Source of the DNA: Nostoc sp. UHCC 0302
GTDB taxonomy: Bacteria > Cyanobacteriota > Cyanobacteriia > Cyanobacteriales > Nostocaceae
Reading direction: 5' to 3'
DNA length: 64,000 nt
NCBI RefSeq assembly: GCF_038096175.1
Contig: NZ_CP151102.1
Location: forward strand, 124,001-188,000
A program made the translations under genes and the position numbers. The notes under the pieces are model-generated. The model did not search any database. It had not been told where the DNA came from and saw only the letters and a program-made list of their open reading frames with translations. Shown here one piece after another: positions 27,382-35,221 of this stretch (positions are counted from its first letter, which is position 1; each line of letters starts with the position of its first letter).

Positions 27382-27498
27382 CGGCAATATTATGGTTCCA
27401 ATGCATCAAAAAAGGATGCGATCGCTTCACGAAATAATGAGTATTACAGCCTCCGTTGCGGCAATATTATGGTTCCAGTCGCGGCAATATTATGGGTT
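27382..27498. repeat. Three further copies of the hairpin-arm sequence
   Basis: CGGCAATATTATGGTTCC occurs at 27382-27399 and 27459-27476, and CGGCAATATTATGGGTT at 27482-27498; each is the reverse complement of the left arm of the 27119 site. The last two are direct repeats with a 23-bp period. No second arm is found next to them, so they are half sites. Confidence 0.6.
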
Positions 27499-27535
27499 AA
27501 CCGACATTTACTCAGAAAGAGCTTCAAAACATTTT

Positions 27536-27640
27536 TTAACTATGTATCCCTCAAAGTCTTCAATTGCTCCTTTAAAGTTCCCTATCAATCCTCTGGCTAG
27601 TCCACGTATGGCTTAGGTATTGCGCTCGTCTGAGGAAAGT
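27536..27640 (-). pseudogene. Relic of a STAND-protein TPR C-terminus
   Basis: The minus strand reads RGLARGLIGNFKGAIEDFEG and YIV, matching RGLARALTGDTKGAIADFEA and YIA at the C-terminus of the 2059-residue STAND protein (plus-strand 1323-1428). An in-frame TAA lies just upstream of the match. It is a fragment of a second member of that family. Confidence 0.65.
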
Positions 27641-28014
27641 GTTGTGACACTAAGTCATTACGAAATATTCGGTCATTCACCACTGAAGAGGCATACCATC
27701 ATCAGCTCTTCAACTCCGCACAGAGACAATTATCTGCAATAGCCGTTCGCTGTCTTCGTCTCCATTGGCGTAGCCATGCGCGTGTGGGAGAAGGCTTAAG
27801 CCATGCGCGTGTGGGAGAAGGAGAAGGCTATAAGCAAGAGCTTATCGCTCTGCTTGTGAAGTGCGCTATTCATCTAGCGATAGCCGTTCGCTGTCTTCGT
27901 CATCATGTAGACCATATCCTGGCTCTAAACTTCTTCAAGTCTCCACTAACTTTGTGGAAGCGAATTAATTGAAACAAAAAATCTTCTGGAGTAAACAGCT
28001 TTGCTGTTTTATCT
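27641..28014. other. Repeat-rich spacer
   Basis: It contains the direct repeat AGCCATGCGCGTGTGGGAGA at 27772 and 27801, and AGCCGTTCGCTGTCTTCGTC at 27742 and 27882. A 62-codon frame across these repeats (27784-27972) is probably not a gene. Confidence 0.5.
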
Positions 28015-28411
28015 TCAATAACAATTTAGAAGCGAATAATGGAAACGACCGGGGATTAAGCCTGCGATTGCGTTTGGCACTGGCGAAGTTAATAACGGTG
28101 ATAACCATATTTCTTCAACAGCCGTGCCTGGAGTCCAACAGTGGGAGCAAAATCTTATTACATCTGACGTGACGACAGCAACACCGCGGACAACAGCATC
28201 AAGGTACTCCGGTGGAACTTGCAATGCAACCGCTAACCCACGCTGACTTTTGCTATTGAGCTTGGTAGTCATCCCTCGTTCAATCTTACCTATACTCTGG
28301 AGGTGAATACCTGCCTTTACCGCTAAATCATTTTGACGCTTGCGAAAGGCTGGTGCGTATTCTTTTAACGTACTCTGCCAGCGTTTCTTGGGGTTGGGGG
28401 GTGTTATCCAT
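28015..28411 (-). pseudogene. XRE-family regulator, frameshifted
   Basis: The minus strand from ATG 28411 reads MDNTPQPQETLAEYVKRIRT and SLSQ, then hits a stop; the helix-turn-helix continues in another frame as NDLAVKAGIHLQSIGKIERG, MTTKLNSKSQRGLAVALQV and PPEYLDAVVRG, followed by a zinc-finger-like FCSHCWTPGTA. This is the domain order of cyanobacterial XRE regulators, with a small insertion near 28335 and a degraded C-terminus. It lies divergently 96 bp from the recombinase gene, whose transcription it might once have controlled. Confidence 0.7.
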
Positions 28412-28507
28412 ACTTTTAATGTGTACTAAAATATATAACTAATTATTTTACTTAAGTGCGTATTTGAAATAAATTTTACTGCTTTTATTCAAATCTAGAG
28501 GTGAAAC

Positions 28508-29404
28508 TTGACAACTACATTAGCACAAGTTACTACAGCTTTCTTTTCCCGGCAAGGATTAGCTACAAGTACACTTAAATCTTACGAGCAAACACTACTA
28601 TCTTTGCTAAAAGCACATGGCAGGCTACCTATAGAACTAGTAGACCGTCAGCTCCTAAAAGATTATCTTCAGAGTTTAGATGATTTAAGCTACACAACAC
28701 ACAATCGTCACCAAGCAATAATCAGCGCCCTGTTTAATTTTGCTGTTGAGGAAGGTTATATCCAATCAAATCCTGTAGGCCGATTAAGTCAGAGGAAACC
28801 AGAGCGTGCGCGAGGAGAGCATAAAACAGACGAAATCATACGTTATTTCACACCAGCTGGCTTAGATGTCTTGTATGCAGGTGTGAAGAAGTCGAATGCA
28901 AGGTTAGAGGCGATAGTTTACTTGCTACATCGAACTGGAGCCAGAATTGGAGAATTATTATCTCTACAGTTATCAGAACTAAATTTTGAGCAACGCAAAT
29001 TTCAAGTGGTTGGTAAAGGCAACAAACAACGCTGGTGTTTTTATAGCGAAGATGCAGATAATGCTTTACAAGACTATATTAAATATTATCGTCATAAAAA
29101 TAGTACAGCATTATTCACTGCCCAGCACCCGACGACTAAAGTTGTAACCCCAGTTTCGTACAGAACAGTGAATGCAGACTGGAGGAAAGTAGTAGATCAA
29201 CATGAAGAACTCAAAGAAACTCGGCTACATGACCTGCGTCATACTTTTGCTACCGAACGGGTTGGTCTGATGGCGATTGAAGAGTTAAGGGCGCTGATGG
29301 GACATGAAAATATTCAAACTACTTTACGCTACCAGAAAATAACGTCTTCTAGAGCAGAATTAGTAGCTAAGACAGCTTTAAATAGTTTAGTTAGAAGTAT
29401 ATAA
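28508..29404 (+). CDS. Tyrosine recombinase/integrase
   Basis: The 298-residue protein has a SAM-like core-binding N-domain (~1-90) and a catalytic domain with Arg in RTGARIGELLSL (~145), LHDLRHTFATE (~239-249), GHENIQTTLRYQK (~266-278) with the His and the nucleophilic Tyr. All expected catalytic residues are present and the length is normal, so it is probably active. TTG 28508 is the start, preceded by AGAGGTG at suitable spacing. It is flanked by two 66-bp hairpin sites in direct orientation (27119-27184, 29533-29598), which are its likely substrates. It lacks the extra integron-integrase motif as far as can be seen. Confidence 0.9.
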   Translation: MTTTLAQVTTAFFSRQGLATSTLKSYEQTLLSLLKAHGRLPIELVDRQLLKDYLQSLDDLSYTTHNRHQAIISALFNFAVEEGYIQSNPVGRLSQRKPERARGEHKTDEIIRYFTPAGLDVLYAGVKKSNARLEAIVYLLHRTGARIGELLSLQLSELNFEQRKFQVVGKGNKQRWCFYSEDADNALQDYIKYYRHKNSTALFTAQHPTTKVVTPVSYRTVNADWRKVVDQHEELKETRLHDLRHTFATERVGLMAIEELRALMGHENIQTTLRYQKITSSRAELVAKTALNSLVRSI

Positions 29405-30132
29405 TTTTTTTTAGATTTTGCTAGATTGATCGCTTCTAAAACACTACTTAGATAAATTAAAGCAGAGTATTACACATACTCTGCATCAAAGGGGTGAGGG
29501 TTGAGTAGCAGGAAATTTTAAGTATTGTCATTGGAAGGATAACTTGTCCGTTACGGACACCATATGCTTCTAATCGCAAACGGACAAGTTATCCTTCCCT
29601 AAAAAGATTTTTTAAATCAGAAAAATAAACACCATAACCCTGTTTTGTCACTCTCGGAAAACAATAATCAAAGCCTTGCTCTGAGGTTTTGATTTCATCA
29701 ACATTTGAGGCTTTATTTCCTAATAAAAACTAAAATTCATAGCTAAAAGCTGGAAACTAAAGCTGCATAATCCTTTGGGCTATTGCATTCTCCCAAAGTG
29801 ACAAAACAGGGATAACTCTTAAAGAATTTACAAGCTACGTACTGAAAGCTTCAGCCTATATACATACCCACTAAGCAACGCCACCTTGGACACAGTAAGT
29901 ACGGAATTAGGGAATTTCAGGGTGTAACCCCTAGAATCTTCTCCAGTCTTAAGATTTTGGAACCACCTATAAAGCAGTAGATAAAAATATTTAACAGTAC
30001 GTCCGGTATAGGTTTCAGACTTTGGGAATCAAAGCTGAGGGGAGCAACTGTACATCATCTGACGCGTTACAAGCTTAAAGCTAAGCTCTAAGTCCACAAA
30101 CCGAAAGCAGGATGAAGAAAGACTAGAGGCGT
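29405..30132. other. Spacer with hairpin site and long inverted repeat
   Basis: It contains the right 66-bp hairpin site (29533-29598) and an inverted repeat CCCTGTTTTGTCACT at 29638-29652 with its complement at 29797-29811. No gene is supported. Confidence 0.5.
29533..29598 (+). repeat. 66-bp hairpin site, right copy (candidate att site)
   Basis: Perfect 20-bp arms (GGAAGGATAACTTGTCCGTT and its complement) enclose a 26-base loop with TATGCTTCTAAT at offset 30. It lies 128 bp after the recombinase gene. It has the same size and design as the site at 27119-27184. Confidence 0.75.
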
Positions 30133-30360
30133 TTAAAGAGGCGGAATATTTTGTTGACAACCCTTCAATTCAAAACGTTGGCACATTTGAGCGCACTTGT
30201 GTTTGAGATCAGAGTACAACATTTTATCTTGAGTTTCCTTAAAAAGCTCGACAACACAAGCATCAACTGGATTGTCATTTTTGCTAAAAGTTCCTTGCCA
30301 GAAAAGCCAGAACACGGTAATAGCAACACCGATAACAAAGTAGTCCAACAACTCTTTCAT
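30133..30360 (-). CDS. Small membrane protein coupled to aspartoacylase
   Basis: The 75-residue protein has an N-terminal membrane helix (YFVIGVAITVFWLFWQG, ~7-23) and a soluble tail with four cysteines (CVVELFKETQ, CAQMCQRFELKGCQQN). Its ATG overlaps the aspartoacylase stop by four bases (ATGA), so translation is coupled. Family not recognised; a role related to the preceding enzyme is inferred only from coupling. Confidence 0.65.
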   Translation of the reverse strand: MKELLDYFVIGVAITVFWLFWQGTFSKNDNPVDACVVELFKETQDKMLYSDLKHKCAQMCQRFELKGCQQNIPPL

Positions 30361-31268
30361 AATGCCTCTACAACAATTTGTCGCTTGTTAGTTAAACACA
30401 TGGCAGTGCCTTGCTCGTAATAAGCGGCTTCATTAATGAAAATTGGGTAAATAGTCGATGCACCTTTATATGTAATTATTTCTTCGTCAAAAGCAAGAAA
30501 TATTGGCTCTCCAGGATTTAAAGGCGCAAAATCTCTAGACTGAAGTTGTGGGTGAATCATTGCTTGAATCTCTCCATGCTCATTTCTGGGATAATCCACA
30601 GTTCCTACATATTCATACAGTGTGAGCGTATTGGTATTAGACTGGGTTAAACCTTGATTGAATGCTTGTAAATAGTCCAAAATGGCATAAACTATTTCCT
30701 TTGTTTTCTGAAATAAAACTGCATCCAACACGCCTTGAGGTACTGGCCCTACTTCAATCGCAAAACCTAATTCGCATTGAGAAATCAAAACGTTATTTGC
30801 CGCATTAGATGGTATATAAATAACCCTCACTTCTGGATTGATTGAACTCAAATATACTGCTAGCTGCAACAACCAAGGATGAAGTTTGACTAGAATTAAA
30901 GTCAACCCCATGTTTGCAGTTGTACTGTGCAAATCTACAAACATACTTATTTGTGATTGATTTTGAGATTTAAGATTTTTGTAAATTTGCTTTGCTAGCT
31001 TATCTTCAAAAGTAGAGAGTGTCGGATCGTTTAGGTCTTCACGATTAAAGCTGCGGTTTAAATCTTTCTCAATATGACGTCTGCATTCTGCAACAGCTTT
31101 GGGATTAGCTAACAATGTAGATGATTCAAAGCTAGGTCGTTGAATTAAGTGGGGAACTTTCTCAAAGAGTTTAATTAGATATACTCCTATAAGCTCATTC
31201 CCATGTATTCCACCAATAATCATTACAAACTTAATTAAATAGTTGGTAATTTCTTTGGTTTCTCTCAT
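30357..31268 (-). CDS. Aspartoacylase-like zinc deacylase
   Basis: The 303-residue protein belongs to the AspA/AstE family of zinc carboxypeptidase-like enzymes, which remove acyl groups from N-acyl amino acids such as N-acetylaspartate. Metal-binding residues are visible in IIGGIHGNELIGVYL (HxxE) and in FVDLHSTTANMG (His); NPKAVAECRRHIEKDLNR and GFAIEVGPVPQGVL are typical of bacterial aspartoacylases. The length equals the family norm and there is no signal peptide, so it is cytosolic. A LysR regulator is transcribed divergently and a small membrane protein is coupled downstream. Confidence 0.88.
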   Translation of the reverse strand: MRETKEITNYLIKFVMIIGGIHGNELIGVYLIKLFEKVPHLIQRPSFESSTLLANPKAVAECRRHIEKDLNRSFNREDLNDPTLSTFEDKLAKQIYKNLKSQNQSQISMFVDLHSTTANMGLTLILVKLHPWLLQLAVYLSSINPEVRVIYIPSNAANNVLISQCELGFAIEVGPVPQGVLDAVLFQKTKEIVYAILDYLQAFNQGLTQSNTNTLTLYEYVGTVDYPRNEHGEIQAMIHPQLQSRDFAPLNPGEPIFLAFDEEIITYKGASTIYPIFINEAAYYEQGTAMCLTNKRQIVVEAL

Positions 31269-31480
31269 AGTTCTGTTGGAGATAAATTTGAATTAATTTA
31301 TTTATCACATAAGTACTTGATAAAGTAAATGCTTTATTCCTCTTTTTATCTAACAAAATTTGCATTGAACAAATCAAAAGTTACATACCAGAAAGAACGG
31401 TTTAACAATAAAACTATGATATAAACCTTATTAACAAGAGTTTAATTAGTAATATTGAATTGCATATTAGAGATAATTTT
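31269..31480. promoter_or_regulatory. Divergent promoter region, possible LysR box
   Basis: The space between the divergent aspartoacylase and LysR genes includes ATAAATT-TGAATT-AATTTAT (31282-31301), a perfect 7-bp dyad with the T-N11-A pattern of LysR-type operators, close to the aspartoacylase start. The assignment is inference. Confidence 0.35.
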
Positions 31481-32410
31481 ATGAATCTAGAAGATATAGA
31501 GCTTTTTCTTGCTTTAGTAAAAAATGAACTCAATTTCAGTCGGACTGCTGAAAGTTTAAACGGTATTGACCAACCAAATTTAGGTAGGCATATTCGTCAA
31601 TTAGAAAAGGACTTGGGATACTCAAAGATTCCATGTATACTTATTGACCGGAAACAACGAAAATTAACATCTGCCGGAGAAGTCTTTAACAAAGATGCTG
31701 TTGAGATTGTAAGGCTGCTCAAACAGGCAAAAGAACGAGCATTTAGAGCTAGTTGCGGAGAGGACATAAGACAGTTAGTTATTGCAGTTAATAGCTCAAT
31801 TACTAACAGTGTTCTACCAGTAGTACTGCAAACTTTTCGTAGCCAGCGTCCTGATGTCAAGCTAGTTCTATGCGAGTCACCGCCCCAAGACCAAATACAG
31901 CAGTTGCTAGATTATCAAATTGACATTGCGTTTAATTATTTACCCTTGGATGAGCATCCTGATTTAATTTATGTGCCTATTTTGCAAGAGCCACTAGTGA
32001 TTGCTTTATCTGAGTCACACAAACTAGCAGATGAAGCTCAAATTCCGCTCAAAGCATTAGCGGATGAATCTTTTGTCTTACCTTCACCAGATATAGTCCA
32101 CTTTTATAAGCAAATTATCGACTTTTGTAAACAGGTTTTTGGTCGGGAACCAGAAATTGTGCAACAAGCAACTTGGATGCTAACTGTATTGAGCTTAGTC
32201 GCAGGTGGTGTTGGGGTGTCATTACTGTTGAAGAATGCCCAAAATATTCAGCGTCAGGGAGTTGTTTATAGACTAATTAAAGGAATTGAAGCAGACAAAT
32301 TAAAAATCCAGACTGTTGCACTAATGCGGCGCAATGAGCAATCTGCTGTTTTAAATGAGTTTATAGAGATTGTCAAAAATATAGTATTACAGAAAAGCTT
32401 AGGAAAGTAA
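31481..32410 (+). CDS. LysR-family transcriptional regulator
   Basis: A typical LysR protein: winged helix-turn-helix at ~1-65 (DIELFLALVKNELNFSRTAE, RHIRQLEKDLG) and a periplasmic-binding-like effector domain (~90-300; TNSVLPVVLQTFRSQRPDVK, MLTVLSLVAGGVGVSLL). The final length of 309 residues is normal. I chose ATG 31481 (MNLEDIELFL), since the TTG 21 bp upstream adds residues not seen in the family. It is divergent from the aspartoacylase gene and probably controls it. Confidence 0.88.
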   Translation: MNLEDIELFLALVKNELNFSRTAESLNGIDQPNLGRHIRQLEKDLGYSKIPCILIDRKQRKLTSAGEVFNKDAVEIVRLLKQAKERAFRASCGEDIRQLVIAVNSSITNSVLPVVLQTFRSQRPDVKLVLCESPPQDQIQQLLDYQIDIAFNYLPLDEHPDLIYVPILQEPLVIALSESHKLADEAQIPLKALADESFVLPSPDIVHFYKQIIDFCKQVFGREPEIVQQATWMLTVLSLVAGGVGVSLLLKNAQNIQRQGVVYRLIKGIEADKLKIQTVALMRRNEQSAVLNEFIEIVKNIVLQKSLGK

Positions 32411-32598
32411 GTGTAATTCCGAAGCCAAAATCAACATTAGTTTTACTTAAAATTTTTTATAAATTTCTGGTAATTCATTGTCACTAATTTTAAATAATTG
32501 AGAATAAGCTGTAGTCTGAAACCCTTGCTATTTTGTTGTTTCACGACTTAACGGGAAAAGTCAGATCACAATTAACTAACATTACTTGGCAGGGTAGT

Positions 32599-33975
32599 TC
32601 ATTTAGCAAAAGCCGCTAATATTTGAGGAATAAATTGTTGATGCGTCGCGTTTTCATTTTTCCCCAGATGAACGATCACTAGTTGGTGTGAAGGAATAAT
32701 AGCAATGTATTGATCCTGAAATCCTTGAGCGGTAAGAATTTGGTTTTTTCCAGATAATGTAGCAACGTCCATCAACCAAAAATGAGCGCCATAATTTTTC
32801 TTGGGGGAAAGCTCAGTTGGGGTGCGGCTGTACTTTACCCAGCCTTCTGGTAAAATGCGTTGCCCTTCCCATACACCATCTTGTAAATAAAGTAGACCAA
32901 ATCGCGCCCAATCCCTTGCTGTAGCATACATGAAAGACGAGCCAACAAAGGTTCCCGATGCATCCTGTTCGAGTACAGCACTCTTCATACCCAAGCGATC
33001 AAATAAGGCGCGACGGGGAAATGCTAGATAATCAGCATCGTTACTGAGCGCGTTGCGGATTACACGGGAAATAATGTTAGTTGTCCCACTAGAATATTGC
33101 CACTTAGTATCTGGAGCGGCTTCTAAGGGCTGGTTTGCCGCATATACAGCCGTATTTGACCGACCATATAGCATTTGAATCAAATCTCCTAGAGGATTTG
33201 ATTCTGTTTCGTTAAACTTCAGCCCGCTACTCATGCGAAGCATCGAATCTAGAGTAATTTCCCTGCGGCGATCGCCCCTATTGTTCCACTCTGGCATCAG
33301 ATTTTTATCTGTCAGCGATAGTTTACCCGACTTTACTAGAATCCCCACAAGTGCATTAATTACACTCTTGGTCATCGACCATCCAGGTAAAGGCATTTGA
33401 GCGGAAAACCCTGGCGCGTAGCGTTCGGCGATAATCTGACCTTTATAAACAATAACTACAGCCCTAGTGTGCTGTTGGGGATGGAAAACCCTGTTTAGAG
33501 CTTCTTTGATGAGTTTTTGGTTAATTTCAGGTGATTCTCGGTCTGTTTGCCCTAGCAACCACTGTTCATCTAGTTTTTGGGGAACCAAATCCATTGGCTT
33601 CAATGGTGAGCGCAACTCTGCTTGAGAGCTAGCGATGACTAGAGTACAACCAAGCCCATAACGAAAGATGGCTTGATGTTTTGCCAAGCCGAAAATACTT
33701 GCTGTTACAGATTGTTGTGGGCGCTCAATCTTTACTTGAATTGACTTGACAATTGACTGTTCCAGTGCTGATAAACCCTTGATCTCAGCTAAAACATCTT
33801 GGTTGAAAATAGATTCACGAGTGCGCCCAGAGACAAATACACCTGAACAGAATTGTTTAGCTTGATAAGCCGTGCCAGTACTCAAAACTCGCCACAATGT
33901 ATAGCCAAAATAGCTCGCAACACCCAGGCTAATTAACCCCAAACTAAAAAATATATACTTGAGGCTTTGTTTCAT
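32599..33975 (-). CDS. Serine hydrolase, class C beta-lactamase fold
   Basis: The 458-residue protein has an N-terminal membrane or signal anchor (IFFSLGLISLGVASYFGYTL, ~9-28), a ~120-residue prodomain-like region, and a class C beta-lactamase-related domain with catalytic SMTK in GWSMTKSVINAL (~198-201), the Tyr motif YSSGTTN (~292) and HLG near the end. Such proteins are esterases or peptidases of 6-aminohexanoate-dimer-hydrolase type, acting in the periplasm; true beta-lactamase activity is unlikely. It is a lone gene, and the substrate is unknown. Confidence 0.82.
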   Translation of the reverse strand: MKQSLKYIFFSLGLISLGVASYFGYTLWRVLSTGTAYQAKQFCSGVFVSGRTRESIFNQDVLAEIKGLSALEQSIVKSIQVKIERPQQSVTASIFGLAKHQAIFRYGLGCTLVIASSQAELRSPLKPMDLVPQKLDEQWLLGQTDRESPEINQKLIKEALNRVFHPQQHTRAVVIVYKGQIIAERYAPGFSAQMPLPGWSMTKSVINALVGILVKSGKLSLTDKNLMPEWNNRGDRRREITLDSMLRMSSGLKFNETESNPLGDLIQMLYGRSNTAVYAANQPLEAAPDTKWQYSSGTTNIISRVIRNALSNDADYLAFPRRALFDRLGMKSAVLEQDASGTFVGSSFMYATARDWARFGLLYLQDGVWEGQRILPEGWVKYSRTPTELSPKKNYGAHFWLMDVATLSGKNQILTAQGFQDQYIAIIPSHQLVIVHLGKNENATHQQFIPQILAAFAK

Positions 33976-34079
33976 CTATTAACTACCAATTTCTTGACAT
34001 GGCGGAATTCACAATCATCACTAACCGAATTGAAGTAAGATATTTCGTTGATTTTGGGCTTCATGCCGAATAAAGAAAA

Positions 34080-34271
34080 TCATACTTCATCCCTGAGCCA
34101 CTCCAACCCACTCCTCAGCGCCGCAGAAGCTGTGTAGTAAATTTTTTGTTCTCCAAATATCCCACCTGTCCGACTGATGACGCAAAACTGCCAGCATTTT
34201 CCAGATGTGTAAAATACTATCAGGACGCTGCTTTTGATACAGATAACCTCATCAACCTTGATTTGGGACAT
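34080..34271 (-). CDS. Small hypothetical protein (63 aa)
   Basis: The protein MSQIKVDEVICIKSSVLIVF has beta-strand-rich character with an N-terminal aromatic patch (YTSGKCWQF) and ends EWLRDEV. It follows the GIY-YIG gene on the same strand after 44 bp, so the two are probably co-transcribed. Family not recognised. Confidence 0.5.
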   Translation of the reverse strand: MSQIKVDEVICIKSSVLIVFYTSGKCWQFCVISRTGGIFGEQKIYYTASAALRSGLEWLRDEV

Positions 34272-34315
34272 TTGGCGGTGTCATGATTGTGATCCCCAAA
34301 TGTCGTTTACTTTTT

Positions 34316-34885
34316 CTACCCAAATGGCTGCCCCCATCGTTTCCAATTCTCTTTGTTGAAAGGTGAGCCCCACTTCCAAATCAAGCTCAATTCCAACTCT
34401 TGTCGTGCGCGTCGGTCAACGGGAGCATCCCACCAAAATGCCGCATTTACCGCAGTCTCAATCCCATAGCGATAGTGCAAATCTTGGTAGCTGCCGATAT
34501 AGTCTTTGCAGGCGTGTATGCCCTTCCAGCGCTTGTTACTTTTGCAAGTTTCCCCCACATACAGTACAACACAAGCAGCCGAGTCAATTATGAAATAAAG
34601 ACACGCTTCCCCTGGGCTATCTGATGGCATTCTCCAAAAAGATAATGGCGCAAGCCGCAGCAAGAGCGGATCAATTCGTTCTGGGTCGCAATGCTTAGCT
34701 GCAATGTCAAATAATGCCGTCTGCTGTGGTGATTTGTTCTCTCTTACCTTCTGCTGATACTCCGAAACTTGCCTTTTCCACTTCAGCAGGGCATCAGCAC
34801 TCATAACCAACGTCTCTGTTCGACGTGCTGATGTCAGGGGTAAATCTGAGAAGAGGTCTAGCTGATTCGGTTCCAAGGTCATCAC
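34316..34885 (-). CDS. GIY-YIG-type nuclease-like protein
   Basis: The 189-residue protein contains a GIY-YIG-like core at ~95-165: LYFIIDSAACVVLYVGET supplies the two-strand signature, followed by KRWKGIHACKDYI and a conserved Glu in RARQELELSLIWKWG. GIY-YIG domains cut DNA using a single divalent metal, and stand-alone versions occur in phages and plasmids. The first ~90 residues (LFSDLPLTSARRTETLVM, ADALLKWKRQVSEYQQKV) are a helical extension. Activity is probable but not certain because the first motif is degenerate (LYF for GIY). Confidence 0.65.
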   Translation of the reverse strand: MMTLEPNQLDLFSDLPLTSARRTETLVMSADALLKWKRQVSEYQQKVRENKSPQQTALFDIAAKHCDPERIDPLLLRLAPLSFWRMPSDSPGEACLYFIIDSAACVVLYVGETCKSNKRWKGIHACKDYIGSYQDLHYRYGIETAVNAAFWWDAPVDRRARQELELSLIWKWGSPFNKENWKRWGQPFG

Positions 34886-35221
34886 TGGAAGTTACTTTCC
34901 CAATAGATTATCCCCCAAAACTGAACTGAGTAAACCTGTTAACTGCTTTCTTGGTGCAATGCCACCGGAAAGGGCGGGTACGCCATCGCATTCTTTGGAA
35001 CCGGAACCGGAATCATAAACTTATTTTTGCGCCCAAACCTGCGTGAGGCGAGGTATTAAAATAGTTTGATTTTTTTCACTCGTTCTACTTAGATTTTTGA
35101 AATTTTCATATTGCTGATGTTGGAATGATTCATAAAAATTAAGTATTGTGCGTTATTTATATCAATTAAACTGCTTATGTCGGTGCTGATAAAACATATT
35201 TTAAGCAAAAGGGGTTAGGTT
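34886..35221. other. Intergenic region upstream of the quinoprotein-like gene
   Basis: It holds GGAACCGGAACCGGAA (35000-35015) and a GGGCGGGTACGCCATCGCA element (34974-34992), also seen with variation at 37190-37260. The last 60 bp contain GCAAAAGGGGTTAGGTT, a good purine-rich ribosome-binding context. No gene seen. Confidence 0.5.

Noticed and set aside
27119-29598. A classical integron (intI plus attC array)
   Set aside because: The hairpin ends are GGAA/TTCC and lack RYYYAAC and GTTRRRY cores, and the recombinase does not show the added integron-integrase motif. Only the structural analogy is kept.
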